From Anadara kagoshimensis (lineage: Eukaryota; Mollusca; Bivalvia; Arcoida; Arcidae), in assembly GCA_021292105.1 (NCBI GenBank), contig CM037871.1, positions 36,323,854-36,387,853 on the forward strand: 64,000 bases of DNA. Reading direction: 5' to 3'. A program made the translations under genes and the position numbers. Below the pieces are notes generated by a model. It was not told the DNA's origin, searched no databases, and worked only from the letters and a program-made list of their open reading frames with translations. Below are positions 1 to 12,755 of the stretch, one piece after another. Position 1 is the stretch's first letter, and each line of letters starts with the position of its first letter.

Positions 1-200
1 GAAGTGTGCAATTACAAAAACAAATTATATAATATAACGACAATGAAAAATTTTGGTGATTCATGCTCATAAATATATCGACAATTTGACTTTTTGTGAA
101 AAATGCAATTTAAAACTCAACCGTGCAAAATATAACAACAAGTACATTTATTTAATTTTGAAGAAATATGCAAAAGTTTAAAATTTAGAAAGAATGATTC

Positions 201-1988
201 TCAAAACGCCGAGCTATCCGCCAAAAAAATATATACGCAAGGAACTAGGATACACCCTTTTTGAGCCTCTATAGGCGCAACTACGCGAGGCCAAATATAA
301 ATAAATATCTGGAAATATATTCGTTGCATATGAATAACATTTTCCGTTTTTTATAATGGCGTGTGTGGACACTGACTTTATACTGGTCGGTAGAAAGCCG
401 CATCCACAAAAACAAAAATCCAGTGTCACAGTGACTTAATTTGTTTTGCGCCGCAATGCGTATATATTGTGTCAATATGATACTTCAGTTTAGGTCGACA
501 TACTTGTATTTAGATGAAATCAGTGATAGAAGGCATTCAAGGAAGTCTGTTGTTTGAATCATCTCTGCTGCAGAGACAATTCTTGACACCTGTGAAGCAT
601 TTTCTAGACCACATAGTGTTGCTAAGAATTCATGGAAAAGATCATTTCAAATCTTTGTCAAGAGCAGTCTTAACGCAAAGCTTTAAAATCTTAGTGCTAT
701 GGACTTTAATGATATGACATTTGTTGCAAGATTATCGAATTACTGAGTGGTAAGTCCAGTCAATCTATTAAAGACATCAACAGGATGGCCATTTGAATCA
801 TCAAAATAATTTTTTCTACTGTTACTATCAAGGATTTCTTTTTGGAGATTTTTTTATAAATCGGTGATTTCATATGTATGTAGTCTTGATGAAACTTTTG
901 TTCATCAACAATTACTGAAAGTTTTATATTTTTCCAGATAAATGATTACAGCATGTATGCGAAAACCAGATGGTACAAGAATGACTTATTTGACGAAAAT
1001 GTCAATTCTTGTCTTAATTAGTTTTATGGGAGAATTTTTTTCTTTGAAAATAAAGCAAATGGATTTTGATTCGCTACCTCTCAGAATGGGTTGGTCTATT
1101 CATTCAGGTTTCAAATCTATTCGAGAAACCGCAGGCTCATGATCTTCAGTCTTGCTAAGCTAGTGACATTTGTCACATGTAAAACCTACCCCGACTTTTT
1201 ATCTATGGCCTTTTTTCGTGCGACGATTGCACTTATACAGTTTAATGTTTTGACATTTTGTTTACTAGCACGTGTTCATTGTACACGAAACGCACAGGAA
1301 ATTACAAGTGGCCTTAAACTGGACAGTAAAGTCGCTCTATAAAGCAAATGTGTGTGCATGTCTTTATTTCTATTATGGTATTTGTGGCAGAAAGAAATAA
1401 TATTGCATTTAAATTCTAACACAAAGTAAGATAAAAAAAAAAGAAATAAAGTCGTAAAATATACATTTATTAAAACGAATTAAGATATAAATAAAATGGT
1501 AATTTAGGTATTCGAACACACATCATAAGACTTACTAGTACCTACGTATACCCACTACACCACGCAGGTAATTGGTGACAATGAGAATTCATAAATACCA
1601 AGTACGAGTATAGTACGGTATATTAAGAGGTTATATTGGGGTACTTTCTAAATATTGATTTTTACCAAAATTCACTATCAGCGCATATTTCTCCATTAAC
1701 CATACTTTGCATATCTAACAATAAAATAAGATAGTTTTTGTATTCAAAATATCTTTAATGGAGAGTCATGCGCTCTATGTGTATTTATTAAAATACGTGC
1801 TGATTTCACCGATTTTTTTATGTTTGTATACAGTTCCTAATGAATTACGTGTGTTAAACAAATTAAGAAATATTTTTACCATATAACCTTTTACAAAATG
1901 ATAGAAGGTTTAGGTTTTTTCACTCTAAATATGTATATAATATTGTTTTAAATGTTTAATCCTATAGGCGGATAGCTCGGCGTTTTGA
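201..1988. mobile_element. 1.8-kb segment bounded by 22-bp perfect inverted repeats
   Basis: 201-222 (TCAAAACGCCGAGCTATCCG...) is exactly complementary to 1967-1988, and similarity extends outward for a few bases. The interior holds broken open frames on the plus strand (514-717, 942-1342) that I do not recognise. Target duplications are not clear. Confidence 0.45.
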
Positions 1989-2425
1989 AAACCATCCTTT
2001 GTTTATAATGATTTTATTTCCATATCAGAAACAGCAAATAAATGTTTCATCAATCAACGTTTTTTATTTATCAGTCGTTGCAAAGTCACATAAGTCATGC
2101 AATATTATATAAATAATGCCCTTGGTTTAGAGTAACAAAGAGGATCGTCTCTCCGATGGTAGATAAAATTTTCAAGATGAAACAATCCTCAATTTTTTCC
2201 TTAAGCACGTGCACTATTTACTTTATTATACCGAAGAAGCAGGTCATCTTTACCTTTTATTCTAAAAATATCCGGGCCTAGGAGTGAACATAGCAATGTT
2301 GACAGTTGTTTCAAACAATGTGAACTGTTTCATGCCATGTGATTAGAATTTGACTAATAATAGTTGAAGAATTTTCTGTGAGGTGTAATATAAAGAGAAT
2401 ACAGGTACATCCTTTCCATAGTATC

Positions 2426-2615
2426 AATCAAAAACAAACATACCAATCCATGTCAATACTACAATCCCAATGCAAAGTAAAAACTTTGAAACTGGCAATT
2501 TAAGTTAAACACATGAAACAGAGAAATAAGGCCGGGTGCTCCGTAAGGTTATGCTCTTATTGTTTAGCTAGCTACACAATCAAAATTGAGAATAAAAGGA
2601 ACATTGGACCATGGA
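2426..2615 (-). mobile_element. retroelement family A, short 3' copy
   Basis: AATCAAAAACAAACATACCA at the 3' end, GGCCGGGTGCTCCGTAAGG, TAGCTAGCTACAC and a CATGGAACGTCAAATATATC segment. Confidence 0.6.
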
Positions 2616-3551
2616 ACGTCAAATATATCCAAAAAAGTTTTGTAAACAGATACATTATATCTTATCAGTGATGCTGTTATGTTGGTCATAACACTTTTTG
2701 ATGGTCTCTATAAACCTATATTAGTGCTTTGTTACTGGTTCAAAATTCGTGTGTCTTGTCTCAAATTGCGTTTTTTAAGTATGTTGTTGAATGAAAATGG
2801 TTTTTCTTTTAAACTGAAATATATTCATAAATGTGTTCTTCACCATATCGAGAGTTACTAACAACGAGCTGTGTAAAAATATAGATAAACAAACCTGTAC
2901 ATTGGAACAATGATCTTTTACAGGACGCATGGGGCCGTGTAAAATGCTCTGCTAAAATCCTTTATTAAGTTTTTGTCACCTTTCAAAGCGACACAAGTTT
3001 GGTCTTTTAACTTCGATTTCGTTTTCTTTGTGTCTTAAATAGGTTGTTGCCATGTTTTTACCGTAACTAGACTTTTGCGATATACGAGTTATTTCCCTTT
3101 CATCGCTAAACGTCGCGTCCGTTTATGGACCCCGAACAATTTCTGTACATAATGTACCCCGGCATGATAAGCAATCGCCATGCAAAAAAAAAACACACGT
3201 TCTCGCTTCTCTGGTGGAAGGTCACGTGTTTAACCTAATTTGCCAGTTTCGAAGTTTTTACTTTGTTTCTAAATTCTGATTCGGGCATAGATTAGTATTT
3301 TTTTATTTGGACGGTGATAAGTGTCGGTAAACAATACTGACCTTTCCGCTTAACTTGTAATTTAAATACCTATTATGAACGAGTACATTTATGTACAGGG
3401 TCAAAATTCAACATAATGGGAAACACTATTATCAAAGAGTAAACACGTGTATGATGTGTTTGTGATTAACTGCAAACCCTGACACTAAACACATATGCTA
3501 GGTGGATCAATCTGTAAAAAGTCGGTATAAAAGGTCAATCGGACAGGTAAT

Positions 3552-4190
3552 TGTTATTTGATTATGTAAATGTCATCTATCCTAGTGAGTTTGAAATAAA
3601 CGACACGACTGATTCCTCAAGTTCTGCTTCATATTTAGACTTATACCTGAATTATGACACACAAGAAAGGCTACATTTGAAACTTTATGACAAACGTGAT
3701 GACTTCAATTTTTCTATTGTCAACTTTCCTTTTTTATGCAGCAATATACCTGCTTCTCCTGCTTATGGTGTATTTGTTTCCCAATTAATACGCTATGGTA
3801 GAGCTTGTTCCCACTACGGGGACTTTGTACAACGAAGTAGGCTGCTTGCAAATAAATTGTTGACTCAGGGATATTGCAAGCCTAGGCTTATCAAGGCCCT
3901 CAAAAGTTTTATGGCCGTCATCACAGTATTGTTGATAAGTTTGATGTCTCTATGTCCAGGATTGCCTTGGATATATTTGACGTCTCATAGTTCCATGTTC
4001 CTTTCACACAATTTTGATTACACACGTGACGGATGTAGCTAGCTAAACAGGAGGTGCTTACCCTTCCGGAGCACCCGGCCTCACTTCCCTGGTGGAAGTT
4101 CACGTGTCTAACCTAACTTGACAGTTCCAAAGTTTTTACTTTGCTTCTGGATTGTGATTCGAAAAATGGATAAGTATGTTTGTTTTTGAT
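3552..4190 (+). mobile_element. retroelement family A, longest copy: RT-family C-terminus plus 3' tail
   Basis: Translation from 3551 reads IYPSEFEINDTTDS, SASYLDLYLNYDTQERLHLK, LYDKRDDFNFSIVNFPFL, SNIPASPAYGVFVSQLIRYG and LLANKLLTQGY. This is the C-terminal part of a reverse-transcriptase-associated protein common in aquatic invertebrate genomes. A frameshift follows KALKSF. The 3' tail (GGAGGTGCTTACC, CTTCCCTGGTGGAAG, TGTTTGTTTTTGATTA) is shared with all other family A copies. The exact retroelement class is uncertain. Confidence 0.7.
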
Positions 4191-4632
4191 TATACTACAT
4201 GTGTGACATTCGTTCAAAAGTTGCAATGACATATAGACCATAATACCATTAACTAAACATAAAAACAGTTAAAATATTTTTGGTTTCTTAATTTTGGTCC
4301 AAGCACTACTGATGAGGAATTGTATTCCGAAACGACCGTCTAGTGCTGTAAAATTAAAACTAGTATAATATGTAATTATGATCAATTAAGTTAAAAAAGA
4401 ATTCAATAATTCATAAAACAAGAAAACGACCGTGTTTATGTTGAACTTATGCATATCTCGACCAATCACAACCTCATAGACGTCACATGACCTTAAATTT
4501 CATGTTTGGTTTTCATAAGATCATTAAATAGTAGTGTTAGCAACAATATGTTATGTAATTTGATTGCTTTTAGAGACGATTTAACACATTCACGGTAGAC
4601 ATACAGATTGTTAAAAATAATCCGGTCACAAT

Positions 4633-5235
4633 GCAATTCAATTTCAATTCAATTCTTTATTCACTGAGCTACATATGTTGTACATCAAATGATAATACAA
4701 CATACACAAAATTAACGTTACAATGACATACTAACAGATGAACCCGTGCGCGATAAAATTTACATGTAGATATCTCACTTGATATAACTTTCAAAGACTT
4801 AAATTTCACATGCCTTATCAGAACATATCGTTTGACAATATTCCTAACTTTTTTTCAATTTTTTTATTTTAATATATATGAATGAATGTTAATAATTTTT
4901 TTATAAAAGGTTGTTGAGAAATAAATACTTGTTCGTTTGCAGTCTTGTTTTAAAACTCTATTTCTCTATCTACATGGTTAGATTTTTAATATTCACTCCA
5001 GATTCAGTTTTAGTTTTTTGGGAGAAACTTAAGGTAAGTAATCAATAATCTTATTAATGCCACATCAGTTTTCAACACTGAATAGGTGATCGAACTATAG
5101 TCCAATCTATGTATTGTAAAACAACATTGACTTTTCCGGCTGACCTTTTATTAGGAATATTCATACAGAATAATCTACCCAACATAGGGGCAGGTATAGT
5201 ATTCACAGTCAATCTATCTACACGATACACATGTT
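4633..5235 (-). mobile_element. LINE-like 3' end with AATTG-repeat tail
   Basis: On the minus strand the segment ends GTGAATAAAGAATTGAATTG followed by further AATTG units, a common CR1/L2-like tail. The part from about 4770 to 5110 is repeated in diverged form at about 39775-40190, in the same orientation. Confidence 0.5.
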
Positions 5236-5387
5236 CTCTCTTTGAAAATGATGTTCCCTAGTATGCACTTATGTTCCTATACATACAGTAAATGCACTCG
5301 TCTGAAATATGTGTCTAAATTAAAGGTCAAGCGTACAGCTCAATGTTGTTTACCTATATATGCTATGCATCAATATAATCCACTTAA

Positions 5388-6676
5388 GGCCAAGTGGTAC
5401 AAATGGACGTTAACGTTACGCACGGCGCGTACAAATCTACTTGTATGCACTCAGATGATGTTATTCTAACTCCTAATTTAAAGTAACTGAACTATTTTTT
5501 TATAAATTATTTACAGGGAATAAAATACATTATATGTCTATCAATTAAAAGATTAAATGAAAATATAAATAAATTCATCATAAATATAGTACACGAATAA
5601 ATTCAATAGATACCAATGATTCACGATGAACTGCCTACGGTACTTTCAATTGATAAAGACGTTTTTTCACAAAATTTAATTGATGATATGTTTTTTAATA
5701 TTGTTTCGATTTTCGAAATTCTTTCAGATTTTAAAAATTTAGAATTTTCATATTTTTTCATACACTATGACTTTTAAAACATTTTTGCAATTATGTCATG
5801 AAAATTTATACTGAAAATAGGGGTGTTTTTATTCATGACGCACGGAATTTCTGAATGACGTGTTTTCGGGCTCGGTAGTTTTCATTCACTTTTCTGGTCA
5901 AGTAAAAAGTTTGGATTATAATGATTTTTGTTCACTCCAGTCAAGATTGTGTCTCAATACTGTTAGTTCAAATATAAAAATCTTTCAAATATTTCAAATG
6001 AATCCATTAACAATATTTCCCCGACTCTGACTGGTCCTTCTTCATGCATTTTTGAAGTGTCATCATTGATTTCGGATGATAAGGCTTTGTTTTTCTGTTA
6101 TTCCGAAGTAATATTGTTTCTTTATACCATTATTTCTGTAATTTAAGTGATAAGGAATACAAAATAATCTAATTTATAAAGTAATCTGTATACAAATAAT
6201 TAAAATAAAGTATTGACTATTACAGCAAGACGCATAAATATTACACTCCTAGTTTACGGCACGATGACGTTAAAGTTCGCAAGTTTGCCGATTCTTTTAC
6301 AATATCGTCAAAAATCATGACGTTATTGCTAATTTTGGTCATATTTTCGCATCAGGTTACGCCTTTGTAGTTTTATAGCGAAAAATCGAGCAAGGGTGCA
6401 TTATGTTTTTCTTTACTTATTTTCAGAAAATTCAATTTTTTAACTACATTATATTAGTTTTTCAAAAACTTGTAGGACAAACTGTTTTTTTTCTACACTG
6501 AAAAATAGCGATACCCTATTTAACCTATGTTAAAATTCGAAGATTTTTATAGTTAAAAAAGTAAAAAGGGGACCCTAATATATATTTTTTTACATTTTCA
6601 GATGCGCCTCAAAAAGTTTTACATGTATAGAAAACTCAGAAACTTGTCGGATAGTTCCCATTTGTACCACTTGGCC
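5388..6676. mobile_element. TTAA-flanked element with 19-bp terminal inverted repeats
   Basis: GGCCAAGTGGTACAAATGG at 5388-5406 recurs exactly inverted at 6658-6676, and both ends are bordered by TTAA (5384-5387, 6677-6680). A TTAA target is typical of piggyBac-type elements, though their ends usually begin with C runs. No transposase frame was seen, so it is probably non-autonomous. Confidence 0.5.
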
Positions 6677-6952
6677 TTAATTTCTTTATGAAATGCAAAA
6701 ATGGCATCACTTAAAGTTTCTGAATATGTATGTTTAATAATCATGCCATTCATGTTTGTGTCTTGTAACTTTTCTACCTTGCTTTTCTTGTTGCTTGTGT
6801 CGTCGTAAAAAAAATCGTCAGAGATGGTAATAATGTGATGACTATCATTTTTTGATTGGAGGCAATCCAAATTTTCCTCAGCTCCTATTATTCAAAAACT
6901 GAATGTGCATTTTCTATTTCTATTTGGTGACCCCTAAATTATTGTATTTCAG

Positions 6953-7135
6953 GTGAAAAGGGGTTGCTTTTTTCTGCTATTCCAGCATCGCACACAAGTT
7001 TTTATAAAGGTAGTGAAGATATGAATGAGAAGAAAATAGTAAGAAACGTCCAGATAGAAGACGATCTGGTGATCTTGTATTTATGGATCAAAATTACTTC
7101 TTGTATTTCCGTGATCGGACTGGAGACACGTTTAG
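6953..7135 (+). pseudogene. SLC27A: SLC27A-type pseudogene, exon with DRTGDTFR motif
   Basis: Acceptor TTGTATTTCAG, donor TTTAG/GTAAGC. The first part reads EKGLLFSAIP and EKKIVRNVQIEDD. The second part, in another frame, reads SGDLVFMDQNYFLYFRDRTG. At the frame change about 15 bases look missing compared with the family's conserved GDV-FN-GD segment. Confidence 0.85.
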
Positions 7136-7232
7136 GTAAGCCTACTACATGTATTTAGTATCGGCGTTCATTAAATTCTAAGTATTTCCATTATTAAACT
7201 GCGTGTTATACTTAACTTGAGTTTTTAAGGCA

Positions 7233-7393
7233 CAGTCCAGCCTGCCTTAAAGACCACCTCTGTATAAGGCCTACCTGCTTATAACGTCCAGTAAAAGTGT
7301 ATCCCAATGGTTCTTTATTCATATTATTTGAACTTGTGTATAAAGGACACTTTTACTGGTTCACTCGGGTGGGTGGCCTTTATAGACAGGTTT
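7233..7393 (-). mobile_element. Tc1/mariner-like MITE (family E), degenerate
   Basis: Ends CAGTCCAGCCTG and ACAGG, with the same interior (GGCC...TTTATA, CCAGTAAAAGTG) as the copies at 13528 and 52501. Lies just after the first surviving SLC27A-type pseudoexon. Confidence 0.6.
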
Positions 7394-7483
7394 ATATTTA
7401 GTTTGCTTTTTTGGATTGGAAATTGAACTTGGATGTTTTTGTTTGATTTTAAAATCAAAATGGCTTAATGTTAAAGATTAGTT

Positions 7484-7740
7484 ACATTACATATTATACC
7501 AGTTTTACAGCACTAGACGACCGTTTCGGAATACAATTCCTCATCAGTAGTGCTTGAACCAAAATTATGAAACCAAAATTATTTTGAAGATGTTGAAAAG
7601 CTACCCAAAGGACCAAAATATATTTTACCAAATTAAGCTAAGGAAATACTTTGCATGAGGGGGTATACCTTAGTTTTTGAGAATTTTCAAATTTTAACTT
7701 GCAGAAAATCTATACAATTATTTTACTAATTTTGCAAGCT
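7484..7740 (+). repeat. dispersed repeat family B
   Basis: Family words: ATTACATATTATACCAGTTT, ACAGCACTAGACGACCGTTT, CCTCATCAGTAGTGCTTG, GCATGAGGGGGTATACCTTA. Non-coding. Confidence 0.7.
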
Positions 7741-8313
7741 GTTTAAGTTTTTGTTAAATTCACTACTTTTTAAAAGAGGTACCAACACTATCATGAAATA
7801 GGATATAAACACGTGATCGTTTAAAATTATAAGTATTATGATCTTCTCAAAGATTGAAGAGCACCAGATCTTGGCCCTCTCAACACAAAATTCGATCAAC
7901 ATAGGCACATTGCTTTTGTCTGTGTAATGCCTTGCTATGAAATGAACTAATGTTTACTGAAGATTTTACAGTGACCGACATCATGCATAGAAACATACCC
8001 AATAAAACCACTTATTATAAAGCAATATACCGGTATGCATCGCATAGAAATTAAACGATAAATCCCGAGATATTAGCGTGCAATAAAATTCGATATTTGC
8101 ACGCAAACTTTGTTCTAGTCCGAGATTTCCCGAATCAATTTTTTATATTGCACGCTTTGTCACATGACGCTGTTGTTTATGGCGTCATACGATTGTTGTG
8201 ACATTACTGAAGACGTCATCGCTGTGTTGTTATTGATGTATTGTAAGACAAAATGGCATCTTAGATGAAATACTAGTGGGAAGTAAACCAAATTTATTTT
8301 GCTATATAATAAA

Positions 8314-8343
8314 AGGGTTATTGAATATCAGTTCAATAACCCT
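8314..8343. repeat. perfect 12-bp hairpin, 6-base loop
   Basis: AGGGTTATTGAA and TTCAATAACCCT around TATCAG. Confidence 0.85.
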
Positions 8344-8579
8344 ATAATATGGTTGGTGGATTTCTTTTACCTAATTTGCCAGTTTCAAACTTTAACTTTG
8401 CTTTGGGAATGTAGATTTGACATGGATTGAAATGTTTGATTTTGGTTAGGCGCGTGGTTCTTTTCCGTCAATTTTTTTCCGAACATCTTATTTAATATTT
8501 TAATTTGAGATCAGTTTTAAACGTATCTATGGATCATCTTGACTCAAATTCTGTGTATATACGAAACGTTTTTCTGTAG

Positions 8580-8678
8580 ATGGAAAGGCGAAAGTGTATC
8601 TACCAGAAGAAGTGGCTGATTGTTTATCTACTCTGAAAATAATAAAAGATGTCAATGTTTACAGCGTTACAGTACCAG
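8580..8678 (+). pseudogene. SLC27A: SLC27A-type pseudogene, exon with WKGE motif
   Basis: Acceptor TTTTTCTGTAG. Starts WKGESVST in the phase left by the previous exon, then a frameshift, then EEVADCLSTLKIIKDVNVYS and VTVP. The donor region (CCAG/GTGCCT) is weak and runs into a CT microsatellite. Confidence 0.83.
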
Positions 8679-8689
8679 GTGCCTGCCTT

Positions 8690-8696
<7 letters not shown>

Positions 8697-8744
<48 letters not shown>
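8697..8744 (+). repeat. (CT)n microsatellite
   Basis: CT run directly after the second surviving SLC27A-type pseudoexon. Confidence 0.95.
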
Positions 8745-8747
<3 letters not shown>

Positions 8748-8933
8748 CATTTCCGTTTAATAAATTACGGACAAGCGTTTTTAAAATCGTATACTAACTG
8801 TGACAATCTGATATGCGAAACAAAATTAGGCGCATTATGTTTAAATTAAACAAGGAAATATACTTAAGGATATTAATAGCACTAATCACAAAACAAACTT
8901 CAGAATATCAGAAAATGAAAAATGTAAATCGTT

Positions 8934-9035
8934 TGTGGAGGAGGTGCTTATCCTTTCGGAGCACCCGGTCTCACTTCCTTGGTGAAAGATCACGCGTTTG
9001 ACTTAATTTGCCAGTTTTAAAAGTTTCCGATTTGT
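8934..9035 (+). mobile_element. retroelement family A, short tail fragment
   Basis: GAGGAGGTGCTTATCC through TTAATTTGCCAGTTTTA. Other tail-only fragments are at about 3205-3303, 8350-8447, 14703-14795, 20577-20665 (plus) and 29830-29920, 36122-36222, 62865-62935 (minus). Confidence 0.55.
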
Positions 9036-10113
9036 TTTTAGCGGAGAAGATAATAGAAAAATCGTGCAAATGTTAATACAAGCATTAAATTGGGCACAAT
9101 TGATCTTTAAGGGCTACTGATTAAATCTACCCAATTTGCCATTTGAAAATCAAGGATGGCCGCCAAATTAGCAGCCTGAAGATGATGTTTTGCTCAGAAA
9201 TATTTGTAGTAGTCCAATTTATATGATCTTAGTGTGGATTCCTATGTTTTTAGAGAACTACTGATTAAATCTACCCGATTAATCGATTAAATATCAAGAT
9301 GGCGGTCAATTTTCAAGACTGCCGCTAAAAACGTCGCCCAAAGTGTTTTGCTTGGAAATATTTGTGGTTGTCTAATTTTCATGATCTAAGTGTGGCTTTC
9401 TTTTTTTAGAGGGTTACTAATTTAGTCTACCCAATAAAAATTCAAGATGGCGGTCATTTTTCAAGATTGTCGCCAACATATTCGCCTAAAGTTTTTTGCT
9501 TAGGAATAATTTCAGTTCTCCAATTTTCATGATGTAAGTGTGGTTTCTAATGTTTTCAGACCTGCTGAACTATATGTTCATGTTTATAAAGCACTCTGAG
9601 ACATATTTGTTACTGAATTGTCTGTTTTTCCTCTCCTCACTCCGGCTTGTACATTTCAAAGTAGTGCATATAATGCTTGCTGTTTCTAATCTGCTACTGT
9701 TCGTATATGCAGCTGCAGAGTGTTGCAACCGGTGGTAGTGCTGTCTAGTGCATTAATTTTTCTTTCTGTGTTCACTCCCATTCGGCTGGACTAATATTGA
9801 TTGCATTACAGTCGGTTGCCTTAACTCAGATTATCTCAGTCTGGTATGTTGCATGTTTTGTAAGGCTTTCTTACGGCTGCCTACTTGTGGAATTCAGTTG
9901 TATAACGGGTGCATCCAGGACTGTAAAAACGGTCTAGTGTTGCTTCGTCGGTGGCTTTGCTGATCTGTCGGACATGAGAAAAAGAACTTTTCAATTCTCT
10001 GCATGTCAAAACCACAAATCAATGTTGGATGCTGGTTGAGATGAGGTGAAAGTATTAATAATATTGCCACCTACATGATGGATATTGCGAAGTGCATGAT
10101 GGATATTATACAA

Positions 10114-10247
10114 TTATGGACTTTTTAGTGGTTGTATATGGTGTGATATTCACCGAAAAAATAAATATTCATCGAGGCGACAGCCGAGGTCAATATTTAT
10201 TTTTCCGGTGAATATCACACCATATACAACCTCTAAAAAGTCCATAA
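10114..10247. repeat. near-perfect 56-bp hairpin with 22-base loop
   Basis: Arms 10114-10169 and 10192-10247 are complementary except at two positions. The loop contains CGAGGCGACAGCCGAGG. It is a separate fold-back element within the larger transposon. Confidence 0.9.
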
Positions 10248-12408
10248 CTGTTTTATTATATAATTTAGCCACTGTGGCACTTCGCTTGACAATGTTTTCT
10301 GTGACCAGGCAATCTAACTATTTTACCGATGTTAGATTTCCCTGCCCACCCTGGTTGATCACACTAAAATTATCCCGCATTAGTTAGATCAATCTGAAAA
10401 AAATAAATGGCATTCCGGATGAGACACAATCAATTACACACTACATTGTAAATTGAAAATGTCATAACGTCAACGATCTATGAAAAAATAACATGACACA
10501 ATCACTTGCGTACACTTAATTGATGACGTTCTAATCATTTTACGGAGAACGTCAACAAAAATCAATGACGTTCACCGGATTTGATATTTACCAGAAAATC
10601 CGTGGTATATGATGTGAGATCCAATGGTCACGTGTTACCGTTTTAGCCAATCATAAAGATGGAATTTAGTAATTATATAATTATGCCATATAAATAATGG
10701 TTTTTGTCAAGTACATGATGATTATTGCCAAGGACATGATGATTCTTGCCAAGTGCAATATGGCTTTTGTAAAGTATATGAAGAGTATGGTCAAGTATAT
10801 GATGGATAATGTCAAGTAAATGATGCATATTATGAAGCAACTAATTCTTTTTGTTATGCCATTAGATGGACAATTGTAAGGGTTACTGGTAGCCGACCTT
10901 TAGCGGTTTCTTCTTAGAAATTTTCTTGACCTGCTATCGTTTGAAGAATGAATCGTTGGTTTTCTTGATTAAATGATCAAAAATAGCCCTTATATAATAT
11001 AAACTGTTCTTTGTCTCACCTGTGATCTACAACAACCATTTCAGTAAAGGTTGATTTTGCAATATTCTTTGTGTCCATTATGAACATGTCTGCTGATTTA
11101 GATTGGAATGAAATACCTATCTCTTGCACTACTGCAATGTTTTTCTAATTATTGAACGAAAGTTTCTGGGCTGCTGTTCCAGACATAGCCTAGTATCCAG
11201 CTAGTTGGCGACTTATTTCAAATCGCATCTAAATGTTTTTTTTTTTTTTTTTTTTTTTTTTGCTGGAGTGACATATCATGGAGATGAACAAGTGTCCACT
11301 GGGCATAAAGGATATTCTTATTTGGAAGGAAGCAAGACACTAGTTCTGAAAATGCCCCAATTACAAGTAAAATCCTCCTTCTCCTAATACACGAATGCAC
11401 AAATGAAATCTGTCGTACATGAGAACAAACTTCTCAATATTCTGACCACTCATTGTATTTGCTTTTCCAGAGCATGCGACAGTTGATCAGCAGCAATGAC
11501 AGGTGCCTTGCCTGCTGTGGTTAAGAAAAGACTGTTTCATAGACCTATGCCTTGACATGCTTGATCGGTGCAACAGTATGTTTCTCGTCTTGCCACATAA
11601 GTATCGTTCTCGATCTGCTTACTTCAAATAGTCGGGTCTTTTCTGTGTTGAATGATTGACTGACCATGTGATGTTAAATGCATCAGCCACATACAATTCT
11701 GAAAACTAACAACCTGTCAAATGTGATTTGATCGAATCGGATGCTGTTAAGGTTCGGCTTGCTACTGGAAGAGGATTATGTGTTTGGTTATGTAAGCATG
11801 TAAAATATAGATACTCGTATATGCTACTAAAAGCTATGGAACATTTTAACTTTCATTTGTGACTGTAGTTTGAGTGATCTTTGTTCATTTCCAGGATTAT
11901 CTTGTTTTGATGTTGGCAAATGGACACACTTATACTCAAATACTTTTTAGCTATCGAAGCATGCTTTATGTTGAAAAGATCTGGGACAGGCCAATAAATC
12001 TACCATATATTGTGTAATATTGGCCGACATTGAGCCCCATGCTGAGTTTTAAAGCACCAATACCACCAGGTTCCATATTGCCTGACAATCACTCCTGCAA
12101 GACGGCCATCAAACTACACTTGAAACTTTTGGAGGTATATGTATTCAATCTCACATAGATGCCTTTTTCTACCTTCATCTCGTTAAGCCCACAACCCAAT
12201 AGTCGTGGCCGATTCTGCACGCTAGCAACTTCTTTGAGCAATAGATGAAAGTTAGATCTGTGTTGAGAATCATTGTCAGAAGTCCATCAAATGGATGTGC
12301 TGACTGCCAAAACTAGGTAAAGTTGCCAACACTTCACCCCACAAAGTCATGCAAATGTACTAAATTCACTAAATAAAAATATAAATGGTTTGACAAATTA
12401 TGTTTCCT

Positions 12409-12410
<2 letters not shown>

Positions 12411-12443
<33 letters not shown>
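12411..12443 (+). repeat. T33 homopolymer
   Basis: A run of 33 T at the inner edge of the transposon's right terminal repeat. A T26 run lies at 11236-11261. Confidence 0.95.
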
Positions 12444-12445
<2 letters not shown>

Positions 12446-12755
12446 CAGTAACCCTCTGAAAACATAGAAATCAACACTTAGTTCATGCAAGTTTGACATC
12501 TACATATATTTCTTAGCAAAACATCATCTTCAGGCGACTAGTTTGGTGACCATCTTGAAAAATGGCCGCCATCTTTGATTTTCAAATGGCCAATTGGGTG
12601 GATTTGACCAGTAGCCCTTCGAGATCAATCGTGCCAAATTTGATGCTTGTACATATCATCATTTTTATGATTCCTCTCAAAAATGACTTTTATCTGCTCC
12701 ACTATTTGTGATTGTGAAATTTGATCGATATATTTGTGTTTGATTTTAAGTACAG

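Larger units (their letters stand above)
9042..12700 (-). mobile_element. 3.7-kb TIR DNA transposon with degenerate minus-strand ORF
   Basis: About 200 bases at the left (from 9042) recur inverted at the right (to about 12700), with GGAGAAGATAA versus GGAGCAGATAA ends, a shared GGCAC-ATTGATCT segment and a shared AAGATGGCGGCC segment. The left arm's inner unit is repeated three times in tandem (about 9108-9558, unit about 150 bp). Minus-strand translation of 10870-12350 gives broken pieces such as TAGKAPVIAADQLSHALEKQ and YAQWTLVHLHDM, which resemble a large protein family I have seen in invertebrate mobile elements but cannot name. It lies in the last intron of the SLC27A-type pseudogene. 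Confidence 0.65.
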
